The notes: generated by a model from the letters alone, not told the origin. 64,000 bases of DNA from Terrimesophilobacter sp963702165 (GCA_963702165.1 OY969722.1:806001-870000); one strand, 5' to 3'. Positions 1 to 11,338 are shown, counted from the first letter of the stretch. A program made the numbers and translations.

Positions 1-1408
<1,408 letters not shown>

Positions 1409-1409
<1 letters not shown>

Positions 1410-4400
1410 CAGTTAAGACTAAGCCGCTCCCCCGACACGCTCGCATCATGGGTGACCAGCACGACGATGCGGTCCGCCAGCGCGGTGCGGAGGTCCGCCA
1501 TCAGCGCCTCGGCGGAGGCCGAGTCGAGGTGTGCCGTCGGTTCGTCGATGAGCACAACGTCCGCGGGCGCGAGCAGCGTGCGGGCGACGGCGACACGTTG
1601 CCGCTCCCCGCCGGACAGCTTGCTGCCGGCCGCGCCGATCGGAGTGTCCAGGCCGAGCGGGAGCCGCTCGAGCAGGTCGCCCAGGCCGACTCGGCGCAGC
1701 ACCCCGGTCAGTTCGGTGTCATCCGGTGCGTCAGAGCGGTCGCGCGCGATGGTCAGGTTGCCGCGCAGTGTGGAGTTGAACAGGTGCCCCTCCTGCGGGC
1801 TCCAGGCGATGCGTTCACGCAGCAGCGCCGGGTCGAGTTCTGCGGTGTCCCTGCCGTTGACCAGGTAGCGGCCGCCCTCGGGACGCAACTGGCCGAGCAG
1901 GGTCATCAGCAGGGTCGACTTGCCCGCCCCGGATGGCCCGGTGACGGTGAGCCAGTCACCGCCGGTGAGCGTGGCCGAGACGCCGGTGAACGCCGGTGCG
2001 GGCGCGTCCGGCCAGCGCACGCTCAGGTCGTCGAGGGTGATCGAACGGATCGGCGGGGCATCTGCTGCCCGCTGGGGCATCGCATCCGTTGTCGTCGTCG
2101 ACACCCGGCTGAGCGCATCGCGCAGCGCGGGCGCCTGCTGCACCGCGGCGACCAGTTCGAGTACCGGCTCGATGAGGCCGAGCGGCAGCAGGGCCAGCAC
2201 GGCGACCAGCCCTGGCTGGAGGGCACCGCTGGCCGCAGCCGGGGCGCTGATCGCCAAGGTCAGCGCCGCGAGCGCACAGAACACCAGCACGACGATCGCA
2301 TTGCCTGCTCCGAGCGCCAGGGCACCGCGCCGCGCTGTGGCGCTCGCGCGCGCGTCGAGGCCCGCGAGTTCGGCGCGCATCCGGTCGTCAACGCCATTGC
2401 CGCTCAGGTCGTCGCTCGCCGCGACCAGGGCCGCGAACCGCTGCATGACCTGGGACCGCAGCAGCGACTGCGAGCGGGTGGCAGCACGGTCGGTGAGCAG
2501 CGCGACGGTGGGTGCGACAACAAGGGCGATCAATATCGCGAGCAGGAACGGCCCGACCGCGGCCGGATGGATGAGTGCCACAGCGATAAGAACCGCCGCG
2601 GAAGTCAGTACCCCGACCAGCACCGGCTGCACGACCCGGACCGCGAGGTCGCGCACCTGGTCGGCGTCGTGCACGAGACGCGACAGCGCCCGGCCGCCCT
2701 GCAGCGCGGCACGGTTCACGACACCGGAACCGGCGAGGCCGTTCCACAACCGCATGCGCAGGCCGGTGACCGCGGCGAACACCGCATCGTGGGTCTGCAG
2801 CCGCTCCCAGTAGCGCAGCACCGCGCGACCGAGCCCGAAGAAGCGCACGCCGACGATGGCGACCATGAGGTGCAGAATCGGTGGCTGCTCACTCGCGCGC
2901 ACGATCAGCCAGGCGGACACAGCGGTCAGTGACACCGCGAACAGCGCCGCGAGGGTTCCGAGGAGCGCCGCGAACGCGAACCTGCCGGCAACCGGCTGCA
3001 GGAAGGCGACCAGTTCGCGCACCGGATGCGCCCGCTGTCCCGGGGCGGTCGGCCGGAGCTGCGGTTCGGCGGTTGACGCCGGGACGGCCGCGGGCAGTTC
3101 GTCTGCCAGCGCGTCACGCGTCGCGCCGAGCACCACCCGGTCATCGGCCAGGGTGCGGACCCGGTCATCGTGCGAGGCGGCGATGATGGCGACGCCACCC
3201 TGGGCGCGGAGCTCCTTGATGAGCTGCACGATCACCGCCGCGCTGTGCGCGTCGAGGTGTGCGGTCGGTTCGTCCAGCAGCACGAGGTCCGCGCCGGAGT
3301 CCACCCGCGCGAGCACCCGGGCGAAGGCGAGGCGCCGGAGTTCCCCCGGACTCAGTTGAGCCGGATGCGCGCCGGCCCGATGGGCGATGCCGACCCGGCG
3401 CAGCAGCGCCGCGGCATCCGTCGCGTCGAAGTTCTCGAGTTCCTGCTCGACGGTGTCGGCCGTCACCACCGGCCGCTGTGGCAGCCAGGCGGTGTCGCCC
3501 GTCCGCAGCCCGGTCAGGTCGCCCTCGATCTCGATGCCGTGCGCACCGTGTGCGATGCGCCCGTTCAGCACGGCGAACACCGTCGACTTGCCCGCGCCGC
3601 TCCGGCCGTCAAGCAGGGTGAGCCTGCCGGGCTCGGCGGCGAAAGAGAGCTCGCTGACCGCCGCGGCGGAACGCTCCGGATACCGCACGGTCAGGTTGCG
3701 CACTCGCAGCGGCAGCGTTCCGCCGCCTGCCGCGCGCTCGGGTCGTGGCGTGTCGACGATCGCGGTGGCGCGCCGCAGCGCCTCGCGCCCGTCGTCTGAG
3801 GCGTGGTAGGCGGCGCCGACGTCGCGGAACGGCGCGAAACACTCGGGAGCGAGCAGCAGCGCGAACAGTCCGACGGTCAGGTCGAGTTCGCCGTAGACCA
3901 GTCGAACACCGATGAACACCGCGACCACAGCCACGGAGATGGTGGAGATCAGCTCGAGCGCGAGGCTGGACAGGAACGCGGTCTTCAGCGTCTGCAGCGT
4001 GGTCTGGTGCTGCCGCTGGGCTATCCGGTGCAGCGCGTCGGCCTGCTCGCGCGAGCGTCCGAGCCCGACCAGCACCGGCAGCCCGCGGGCGAGTTCGACC
4101 AGGTGGTCGGAGAACCGGGCGAGAGCATCCGCCGCCGCGCTCACCCGGTCCTGCGTGTGCACGCCGATGAGCGCCATGAACAGCGGCACCAGCGGGACCG
4201 TGAGCACGATGATGAGCGCACTCACCCAGTCGGCAGACAGGATCGCGACGCCGGCGAGGAGCGGGATGGTCGCCGCCGACACGGTCGCGGGCAGGAACAC
4301 CGTGAAGTAGTCGTCGAGCGCGTCGAGGCCGTGGGTTGCCAGGGTGGTGAGCGAACCCTCGTTGACGTATGGGTCACGCACCCCGGCTTCCGCCAGTCGC

Positions 4401-4687
4401 GCGCGCAGCCGCTCCTTGGCGCCCAGCGCAGCCCGTGCCGACAGCGCGTTGTGTGCCCACGCGACGACGGCACGGAGCACCGCACAGCCCAGCCCGACCG
4501 CGACGGCGGTGCGCCAGGCATCCGTGCCGTCGATGACCGCGACGATGCCGTGCGCGAGCGCCCAGGCCAGGCCGACCAGGCCGACCCCTTTCAGCGCGCT
4601 CAGCAGGCCGAGCAGGTACAGCACAGGGCGGTCGGCCGCGGACAGCAGCGCGATCGGCGACCGTGCCTTGGCCCTGCTCCTGCTCAC
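1409..4687 (-). CDS. cydDC: Fused heterodimeric ABC exporter CydDC (cytochrome bd assembly)
   Basis: A 1092-residue protein carrying both halves of the CydDC thiol (glutathione/cysteine) exporter that is needed to assemble cytochrome bd. The CydD half has a membrane domain at about 20-290, Walker A GRSGAGKST at 361-369, signature LSPGE at 445-449 and Walker B before DEPTAHLD near 471. The CydC half has a membrane domain at about 560-850, Walker A GPSGAGKST at 917-925, signature LSGGE at 1024-1028 and Walker B near 1044-1050. No stop or frame change separates the halves, and this long frame is clean, so the fusion is credible; single-chain CydCD proteins are known in actinobacteria. The GTG start overlaps the cydB stop by 4 bases (GTGA). 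Confidence 0.93.
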
Positions 4688-5719
4688 GACCGCTTCACCG
4701 CGGGCAGCACCGGCTGCGCGTCCGGGATCACCGCTGCCGTCAGGCGCTTGCGGAACACCCAGTAGGTCCAGCCCTGGTAGACCAGCAGCACCGGGATGCC
4801 GATGGCGGCGACGACGGTCATCACCCCGAGGGTGTAGCCCGACGACGACGCGTTCTGAACGGTGAGGTCGAATGCGGCGTCGATCGTCGACGGGAGGACG
4901 ACCGGGTAGGCCGCGAGGAAGATGGCCGAGGCGCCCGCGGTAAGCAGGACCGCGAATCCGGTGAACGCCCACCCTTCCCGCCCCGCCCGGTTGGCGATCC
5001 AGCCGATCACCGCGCCGGTCGCGGCGAGACCGACAAGCCCGTACGCGGTGAGTGAGCTGCCGCCGGCGACGACGATGAGCACCCAGACAACGATCGGCAG
5101 CAGCGCGACCGGTGCGCAGCGCCGGATGATCCGGCGCATCCGGTAGCGGATGTCGCCGTCGGTCTTCAGCGCGAGGAAGGTTGCGCCGTGCACGAGGCAG
5201 AATCCGACGACCGCGAGCCCGCCGAGCACCGCCTCGAGAGTGAACCACACGAACGGGCCGCCGACGCGGATCGCCGTTCTCGTCGATCGGCAGTCCGGTG
5301 GTCGTGAGCGCGAGCATCGCGCCGATGCCGAATGCGGCGCCGAACGAACCGACGCCGAGCAGCACATGCCACAGCCTGACGTCCAGCGTTCGGTTGCCGC
5401 CTTGCCGCGGTACTCGATCGACACCGCGCGCACGATGAGGCCGAGCAGCACGAGCACGAGCGGCAGGTAGAGCGTCGAGAACAGCGACGCGTACCAGAAG
5501 GGGAACGCGGCGAACGTCGCAGCGCCCGCGGTGATCAGCCACACCTCGTTGCCGTCCCAGACCGGACCGATCGTGTTGAGCATGCAGCCTGCGCTCCTTC
5601 TCGCTGCGCGTGGAGACGAGCATGTGCATGCCCACACCGAGGTCGAAGCCCTCGAGCAGCAGGTAGCCGATCCAGAGGACGGCGATGAGCGACGAACCAG
5701 ACGTTGGGGAGGATTCCAT
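4684..5719 (-). CDS. cydB: Cytochrome bd oxidase subunit II (frameshifted as sequenced)
   Basis: CydB is the second membrane subunit of cytochrome bd quinol oxidase. The protein must be pieced together from frames. The N-terminus begins MESSPTSGSS at 5719 and includes GYLLLEGFDLGVGMH. The next piece has MLNTIGPVWDGNEVWLITAG, the classic CydB signature. The rest runs from GGPFVWFTLEAVLGG to the stop at 4684. Frame changes fall near 5588, 5398 and 5272; the first and third fit one extra base each. Repaired, it is about 340 residues, normal for the family. I treat the breaks as sequence errors. It lies between cydA and cydDC in one operon. Confidence 0.85.
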
Positions 5720-5751
5720 CAGTCCAGTTCCTTTTCGTGACTCGTCGTGAC

Positions 5752-7345
5752 TCAGTAGGCGAAGGCGAGGACGTCGCTCTCGTCCTTGTCCTTGTCCTCG
5801 GGGTCACCGTCATCCGATTTGTCGAGCTCCGGCATCGCGCTCGCCACGCCGCCGCGCACGTACCGCACGAGCAGCATCAGCTCGACGACCAGCAGCGCCA
5901 CGTAGACGAGCGTGAGGGTGATCAGCGAGAACAGCAGCTCCCCGGCGCTGACGCCCGGCGAGACCGCTGCGGCCGTGAACATGAACACGCCGTCGACGCC
6001 GCTCGGGTTGGGTTGGGCGACCACGAACGGCTGGCGGCCCATCTCGGTGAAGATCCAGCCGGCCGAGTTCGCCGCGAACGGCGCCAGGATGCCGAGCGAT
6101 GGCGAGACGCATGATCCAGCTTGCGACCGCGGCACGGTGCCCTTGCGGGTCATCCACAGCGCGACGCACGCCGACGACGGCGGCGAGCGCGCCGAACCCG
6201 ATCATCAGGCGGAAGCCCCAGTAGGTGACCTCGAGGATCGGCACGTACTCGATGGCCTCGCCCGCGTGCTCTCCGTAGATCGGGTCGTCCGGGATGTGGG
6301 TGCCGTAGAGCTCCTGGTACTCGGGATCAGGTTGTTGACGCCCTTGATCTCGGTCGTGAAGTCACCGTTGGCGAGGAACGACAGCACGCCGGGGATCTCG
6401 ATGACGTTGGTGACGTCGTCGCAGTCGCTGCGACCCGAGCTCGCCGATGGACAGCACCGAGAAGCTGGTGCCGTTGTGGCAGGCGGCCTCCGCCGCAGCC
6501 ATCTTGAGCGGCTGCTGCTCGAACATGAGCTTGGCCTGCACGTCGCCGGTGATGGCGACACCGCCGAAGCCGAGGATCGCGACGACGCGCGCCGATCCGC
6601 AGCGACCTGATCCAGACGCTGTGGTCCTCGCGGTCGCGGCCCGGCACCTCAGGGGCCTCGCCGACGACGACGCGACCGTTCTCATCCACCGTGTCGATGC
6701 CGTCCCGCCGGCGCTGCCACAGCTGGTACCAGGCGATGCCGAGCAGGAAGCCGCCGGCGACCGCGAAGGCGCCCATGATGGTGTGCGCGAACGCGACGAT
6801 CGCGGTGTTGTTGGTCAGCACGGCCCAGATGTCGTTCATGACCGGCCGCCCGTCGACCAGTTCGACGCCGACCGGATGCTGCATCCACGAGTTCGCGACG
6901 ATGATGAAGTACGCGGAGACGATCGACGCCGATCACCGCGACCCAGAGGGTCGCCGAGGTGCAGCTTCTTCGGCAGGCGGTCCCAGCCGAAGATCCACAG
7001 GCCGAGGAAGGTCGACTCGACGAAGAAGGCGAGCAGCGCCCTCCATGGCCAGCGGCGCGCCGAAGACGTCGCCGACGAAGCGGCGAGTACTCGCTCCACG
7101 CCATCCCGAACTGGAACTCCTGCACGATGCCGGTGGCGACACCCATGATGAAGTTGATGAGGTAGAGCTTTCCCCAGAACTTGGTCATGCGCAGGTAGCG
7201 CTCCTTGCCGGTGCGCACCCACATGGTGTGCATGATCGCGACGACCGGCCCGAGGCCGAGCGTCAGCGGGACCATGCATGAAGTGGTAGACGGTGGTGAT
7301 GCCGAACTGCCACCGGGCGATGAGCACCGGGTCGAGCCAGTCCAC
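5752..7345 (-). CDS. cydA: Cytochrome bd oxidase subunit I (many frameshifts as sequenced)
   Basis: CydA binds hemes b558, b595 and d and oxidises quinol at the Q-loop. The GTG start at 7345 (MDWLDPVLIARWQFG) follows a good ribosome site, GGAGAAAG. Recognisable stretches in shifting frames are the N-terminal heme region, FLLGIAWYQLW, WGFRLMIGFGAL, and the C-terminus ending DVLAFAY at 5752. About ten frame changes are spread from ~7275 to ~6100, too many for natural decay of a gene whose partners are intact. Repaired length is about 510 residues, as expected. It is first in the cyd operon and is transcribed away from the BlaI-type repressor. Confidence 0.85.
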
Positions 7346-7374
7346 TTGCTTTCTCCGTTCGAACGAGCTTCGTT

Positions 7375-7433
7375 TTCTACGAGTCGTAGAGTTCTACGCC
7401 AAGTAGAATAGTCGCGTTCTACGGGAAGTAGAA
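7375..7433. promoter_or_regulatory. Three tandem dyad operators between cydA and blaI-like gene
   Basis: Three copies of TTCTAC-N5-GTAGAA lie in a row: 7375-7391 (last base G instead of A), 7392-7408 and 7417-7433. Their centres are 17 and 25 bp apart. The TAC/GTA half-sites resemble those of BlaI/MecI-family operators, although the gap between halves is wider here. On the minus strand a possible cydA promoter (TTCTAC at 7433-7428, TATTCT at 7409-7404) is covered by the second and third dyads. The natural inference is that the adjacent BlaI-type protein represses cydA and itself from here. Confidence 0.7.
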
Positions 7434-7451
7434 ATCGGCGGGCGGCGCGGG

Positions 7452-7465
7452 TAGGATCGATCTCA
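7452..7465 (+). promoter_or_regulatory. Probable leaderless promoter of the BlaI-type gene
   Basis: A TANNNT-type -10 hexamer, TAGGAT, lies at 7452-7457 and is followed by 7 bases and then the ATG at 7465. Transcription would therefore start at or next to the start codon. No good Shine-Dalgarno sequence is present, as expected for the leaderless transcripts common in actinobacteria. The expected -35 position falls on the third dyad (7417-7433), which fits autorepression. Confidence 0.5.
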
Positions 7466-7824
7466 TGCTCCCCCTTGGCGATCTTGAGAAGAAGGTCATG
7501 GAGGCGCTCTGGGACTCCCCGGAGGCGCTGACCGCCATCGACCTGCGCGACCGCCTGAGCGGCCAGGAGGGCAGCCGCGAGCTGGCGCAGACAACCGTGC
7601 TGACGGTCCTCTCCCGGCTGGAGGACAAGGGGTACGTCACGCGGGCGCGGGACAACCGCCCGCACCGCTACCGCCCGGTGACCACGCGCGCGAACTTCAT
7701 GGCGGAGCTCATGCACGACGTGCTCGGGGCCGCCCGGGATCGCGAGGCGGTGCTCGCGCGCTTCGTCGGCGGCGTCTCAGAAGACGACGCCGCGGCGTTA
7801 CGCCGGATCCTCGCCGGCCGCTGA
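7465..7824 (+). CDS. BlaI/MecI-family transcriptional repressor
   Basis: A 119-residue protein of the penicillinase-repressor family. It has a winged helix at about residues 5-75 (LPLGDLEKKVMEALW at the start, RLEDKGYVTRARDNRPHRY in the wing region) and a short C-terminal dimerisation helix pair. Such proteins bind paired TAC/GTA half-sites and are typically inactivated through a partner membrane metalloprotease of family M56, whose gene begins 6 bp downstream. It diverges from cydA across the three dyads, so its likely targets are its own pair and cytochrome bd, not a beta-lactamase; none is present here. Confidence 0.88.
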   Translation: MLPLGDLEKKVMEALWDSPEALTAIDLRDRLSGQEGSRELAQTTVLTVLSRLEDKGYVTRARDNRPHRYRPVTTRANFMAELMHDVLGAARDREAVLARFVGGVSEDDAAALRRILAGR

Positions 7825-7830
7825 TCTCAA

Positions 7831-8763
7831 GTGATCGGAGCCGCCGCCTTGCTCGGCCTGCTGGCCGTGGCGTTGGCGTGGCCGGTTCCGGTGTTCCTCG
7901 CATCCGCGAATTGGCCGTCGCGCTCCCCCGGGACCGCGCTCGTGCTCTGGCAGGCGATCGCCCTGGCCGGCGCCCTGTCGATGATCGGCGCGCTGCTGAT
8001 GTTCGGCCTCGCGCCGTTCGGCAACAACCTGGTGCACGGCCTGCAGGCTTTTCTGGGCTCCCTCGGCGATGGCCTGCCGCCCGGAGCGCACTTCATCCAG
8101 CTGTTCGCGTTGAGCGCGGCGCTGCTGCTCGGCATCCACCTTGCCTTGAACCTGGCTGCCACGGTGTACACGGCGGAGAAGTCGCGACGGCGGCACCGTG
8201 AGCTGGTCGCGCTGCTCAGTTCGCCCTATCCGGAGCAGCCGCGCACCCGTCTGCTGCACTACGACGCCCCGGTCGCGTACTGCCTTCCGGGTACCGTGCG
8301 CTCGATGACGGTGCTCTCCGCGGGGCTGATCCAGCTGCTGACCCCTGAACAGCTGCGCGCCGTCATCGAGCATGAGCAAGCGCACGCGACGCAACGGCAC
8401 GACCTGGTGCTCATCGCCTTCCGCGCCTGGCGCGCTGCGCTGCCGTGGTTCCCTGTCGCGAACCTGGCAGGCGAAGCGGTCGCAACGCTCGTCGAACTGC
8501 TCGCCGACGACAGGGCTCGACGCGCGGTCAGCGATCGGGAGCTCGCGGACGCGATCCGGCTGGTGCGGGATGGCCTCAGCGACGGCGGGGCGGCGATCGG
8601 ATCGTCCGAGTTCGAGGCAGAAGGTCCGGCCTCCGCGGTGCGCATCGCCCGCCTGGACGGCCGTGTGCCTCCGCTTGAGCCGTGGGTCAGTACCGTGGTT
8701 GTGGCGTTCGCTGCGGCGCTGCTGGCCGTGCCGACCGCGTTGCTGCTGCTGCCGGCGCTGTAG
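7831..8763 (+). CDS. M56-family membrane metalloprotease (BlaR1/MecR1-like, no sensor domain)
   Basis: A 310-residue membrane protein with hydrophobic segments at about 2-24, 36-60, 88-112 and 286-308. The zinc-protease motif HEQAH is at 180-184 and a downstream glutamate, E222, sits in the ELLAD motif, the usual third ligand. It starts with GTG six bases after the upstream stop. Unlike BlaR1 (~600 residues) it has no C-terminal penicillin-binding sensor, so the signal is unlikely to be a beta-lactam. By family logic it would cleave or otherwise inactivate the BlaI-type repressor on a membrane or redox cue; that cue is unknown. It converges on coaE. Confidence 0.85.
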   Translation: MIGAAALLGLLAVALAWPVPVFLASANWPSRSPGTALVLWQAIALAGALSMIGALLMFGLAPFGNNLVHGLQAFLGSLGDGLPPGAHFIQLFALSAALLLGIHLALNLAATVYTAEKSRRRHRELVALLSSPYPEQPRTRLLHYDAPVAYCLPGTVRSMTVLSAGLIQLLTPEQLRAVIEHEQAHATQRHDLVLIAFRAWRAALPWFPVANLAGEAVATLVELLADDRARRAVSDRELADAIRLVRDGLSDGGAAIGSSEFEAEGPASAVRIARLDGRVPPLEPWVSTVVVAFAAALLAVPTALLLLPAL

Positions 8764-8784
8764 CCCTGCTGGTGTGTTCGCGGG

Positions 8785-9402
8785 TCAGTGCATCCGGGTG
8801 CGATCGGCCAGGCTGGTCCAGAGCGCATCCACCTGCGCGATGGTGTCCTGGATCGTGCCGTTGTTGTCGATGATGACGTCGGCGATCGCGAGACGCTCGG
8901 TGTCGCTGGCCTGAGAGTTCAGCCGGTGCTCGGCCTCGGCGCGCGACAGCCCGCGGTGCTCCATGAGCCGCAGCGTGCGGGTTTCGGTGTCGGCGTGCAC
9001 GACCACGATCAGGTCGAACGGGATGCGGCGCTCGCCCCCGGTCTCGACGAGCAACGGGATGTCGTAGACGACCCTGGCCTCCGGATTCGCGGCCTCCGCT
9101 GCGGCGATCTGCTCCCCGGCGAGCGTGGCGACGGCCGGATGTGTGATGCGGTTGAGCAGCGCGCGCTTCTCCGGGTCGCGGAAGATGAGGTCGCCGAGGG
9201 CGGCGCGGTCGAGGGTGCCGTCGGCGCGGATGACCTGGTTGCCGAATTTATCGCGGATGCGCTCGAGGGCCTTCTGCCCCGGCTTGACTACCTCGCGCGC
9301 GAGCTGGTCGGCGTCGATGACCACGGCGCCGAGCTCGGCCAGATGCGACGACACTAGTGACTTGCCCGACGCGATGCCTCCGGTGAGTCCGATCAGCAGC
9401 AT
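8785..9402 (-). CDS. coaE: Dephospho-CoA kinase
   Basis: CoaE phosphorylates the 3' hydroxyl of dephospho-CoA, the last step of CoA synthesis. The 205-residue protein has the P-loop GLTGGIASGKS near its start, the DADQLAREVV segment and the conserved YDIPLLVE motif. I chose the ATG at 9402 because AGGG lies 7 bases upstream; a GTG two codons earlier at 9408 is possible. It is downstream of rpsA on the same strand, but a strong terminator and a repeat region lie between them. The coaE-rpsA pairing is conserved in actinobacteria. Confidence 0.95.
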   Translation of the reverse strand: MLLIGLTGGIASGKSLVSSHLAELGAVVIDADQLAREVVKPGQKALERIRDKFGNQVIRADGTLDRAALGDLIFRDPEKRALLNRITHPAVATLAGEQIAAAEAANPEARVVYDIPLLVETGGERRIPFDLIVVVHADTETRTLRLMEHRGLSRAEAEHRLNSQASDTERLAIADVIIDNNGTIQDTIAQVDALWTSLADRTRMH

Positions 9403-9460
9403 GATCACACCCTAATGGCGGCAGGCACGCGAAGACGTCCCGCCCTCGACTAGCAGGCCG

Positions 9461-9736
9461 CCCCTGTTGTGCAGGAGATCCCTCGTTATGCAGGAGAAAC
9501 TCGCCTCACCGTGGGCTTTACCCGGGATCCGCATCCATAAGCGGGCAAAAGTCCTGCACAACCGGGAAAGTCGGCATCTGCAGAGCGAGCGGCGGCGGTT
9601 GGCCGTGCCGTGGGCTGTTGGATGAGTTGGCCCCTTGTTGTGCAGGAGAAAATCGCCTCACCGCGGGCTTCGCCGGGCATCCGGGCGCATCTGAGCCCGG
9701 AAGTCCTGCACAACAGGGAAAGTCCTGCACAACAGG
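9461..9736. repeat. Two copies of a short inverted-repeat element (REP/MITE-like) between rpsA and coaE
   Basis: The coaE-rpsA gap holds no gene. It contains two diverged copies of a ~100-bp element, at about 9461-9572 and 9631-9736. Each is bounded by the 10-bp terminal inverted repeats TTGTGCAGGA and TCCTGCACAA and shares an inner stretch (CTCACCG, GGGCTT, GGCATCC or similar). In the first copy the left end is doubled (9461 and, with one mismatch, 9485). In the second the right end is doubled (9702 and 9720). The elements are too short to encode a transposase. They could be REP-like or MITE-like sequences mobilised in trans. Confidence 0.7.
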
Positions 9737-9764
9737 CAGCCGTCGGCGGAGCCCAGGCACGCGA

Positions 9765-9795
9765 AAGCGGCCGGTCCCGAGGGGACCGGCCGCTT
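9765..9795 (-). terminator. Intrinsic terminator-like hairpin after rpsA
   Basis: A perfect 14-bp stem (AAGCGGCCGGTCCC and its complement) closes on the 3-base loop GAG, 17 bases past the rpsA stop on the minus strand. The base of the stem is A/T. There is no long U run, as is common in high-GC actinobacteria. Confidence 0.8.
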
Positions 9796-9812
9796 CGTGG
9801 AACGGTTCGCGC

Positions 9813-11255
9813 TTAGTTGTTGCTCGAAAGCTTCTCGCGCAGCGCGGCGAGGGACTCGTCGTCGGCGAGGGTTCCGCCGCCGGCCGACTCGCTCGTGAAG
9901 GAACCGGTGCTCGCTTCGCTCGCCTCGGCGGCGAGGGATGCGGCGACCTGCTTCTTGTGGGCCTCCCAGCGAGCCTGGGCTGCAGCGTAGTCCTGCTCCC
10001 ACTTCTCGCGCTGGGCCTCGAAGCCTTCCTTCCACTCGTTGGTCTCCGGGTCGAAGCCCTCCGGGTACTTGTAGTTGCCCGCGTCGTCGTACTCGGTGAG
10101 CATGCCGTACAGCGCCGGGTCGAACTCGGTGCCCTCGGGGTCGACACCCTCGTTGGCCTGCTTGAGGCTCAGCGAGATGCGGCGACGCTCGAGGTCGATG
10201 TCGATGACCTTGACGAACACCTCGTCACCGACCGACACGACCTGCTCCGCGAGCTCGACGTGCTTGCCGGAGAGCTCCGAGATGTGCACGAGGCCCTCGA
10301 TGCCGTCCGCGACGCGCACGAACGCGCCGAACGGAACCAGCTTGGTGACCTTGCCCGGTGCGACCTGGCCGATCGCGTGGGTGCGGGCGAACAGCTGCCA
10401 CGGGTCTTCCTGAGTCGCCTTGAGCGACAGCGAGACGCGCTCGCGGTCCAGGTCGACCTCGAGGATCTCGACGGTGACCTCCTGGCCGACCTCGACAACC
10501 TCGCTGGCGTGCTCGATGTGCTTCCAGCTGAGCTCGGAGACGTGCACCAGACCGTCGACGCCGCCGAGGTCCACGAACGCACCGAAGTTGACGATCGAGG
10601 AGACGACGCCCTTGCGCACCTGACCCTTGGCGAGGTTGCCAAGGAACGAGCTGCGGCTCTCGCTCTGCGTCTGCTCGAGCAGCGCGCGGCGGGAGAGCAC
10701 GACGTTGTTGCGGTTCTTGTCGAGCTCGAGGATCTTCGCCTCGATCTCCTGCCCGAGGTACGGGGTCAGGTCGCGGACGCGGCGAAGCTCGATGAGCGAC
10801 GCCGGGAGGAAGCCGCGGAGGCCGATGTCGACGATGAGGCCGCCCTTGACCACCTCGATGACGGTGCCGGTGACGACACCATCCTCATCCTTGATCTTCT
10901 CCACGTCGCCCCACGCACGCTCGTACTGCGCGCGCTTCTTCGACAGGATGAGGCGCCCTTCCTTGTCCTCCTTCTGGAGAACGAGCGCCTCGACGGTGTC
11001 ACCGACCTCGACGACCTCGCTGGGGTCGACGTCGTGCTTGATGGAAAGTTCGCGTGAGGGGATCACTCCCTCGGTCTTGTAACCGACATCGAGGAGAACC
11101 TCGTCCCGGTCGACCTTGACGACTGTGCCTTCGATGAGGTCACCGTCGTTGAAAAACTTCAGCGTCTTCTCGACCGCGGCCATGAAGTCTTCAGCAGATC
11201 CGATGTCGTTGACTGCGACCTGCTTCGGCGCCTTGTCGGTCGTTGCGATTGTCAT
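9813..11255 (-). CDS. rpsA: 30S ribosomal protein S1
   Basis: S1 binds mRNA on the small ribosomal subunit and helps initiation. The 480-residue protein has four S1/OB repeats at about 36-105, 121-190, 211-280 and 296-366, the usual actinobacterial form (E. coli has six). An acidic, Ala-rich tail ends LREKLSSNN. The ATG at 11255 is preceded by CTGGAG at a suitable distance; the open frame extends further upstream without homology. No frameshifts are present. It is followed by a strong hairpin. Confidence 0.97.
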   Translation of the reverse strand: MTIATTDKAPKQVAVNDIGSAEDFMAAVEKTLKFFNDGDLIEGTVVKVDRDEVLLDVGYKTEGVIPSRELSIKHDVDPSEVVEVGDTVEALVLQKEDKEGRLILSKKRAQYERAWGDVEKIKDEDGVVTGTVIEVVKGGLIVDIGLRGFLPASLIELRRVRDLTPYLGQEIEAKILELDKNRNNVVLSRRALLEQTQSESRSSFLGNLAKGQVRKGVVSSIVNFGAFVDLGGVDGLVHVSELSWKHIEHASEVVEVGQEVTVEILEVDLDRERVSLSLKATQEDPWQLFARTHAIGQVAPGKVTKLVPFGAFVRVADGIEGLVHISELSGKHVELAEQVVSVGDEVFVKVIDIDLERRRISLSLKQANEGVDPEGTEFDPALYGMLTEYDDAGNYKYPEGFDPETNEWKEGFEAQREKWEQDYAAAQARWEAHKKQVAASLAAEASEASTGSFTSESAGGGTLADDESLAALREKLSSNN

Positions 11256-11338
11256 GTAGTTGTTGCTCCAGAATGGACATAGTTCGGGCCACGAACGAGG
11301 TGATGCTTTGTTATGTTCGCCGTGGCAGGCGGATGGGG

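Noticed and set aside
7465..8763. A beta-lactam resistance sensing module
   Set aside because: The protease lacks a penicillin-binding sensor domain and no beta-lactamase or PBP2a gene is nearby; the neighbour is cytochrome bd.
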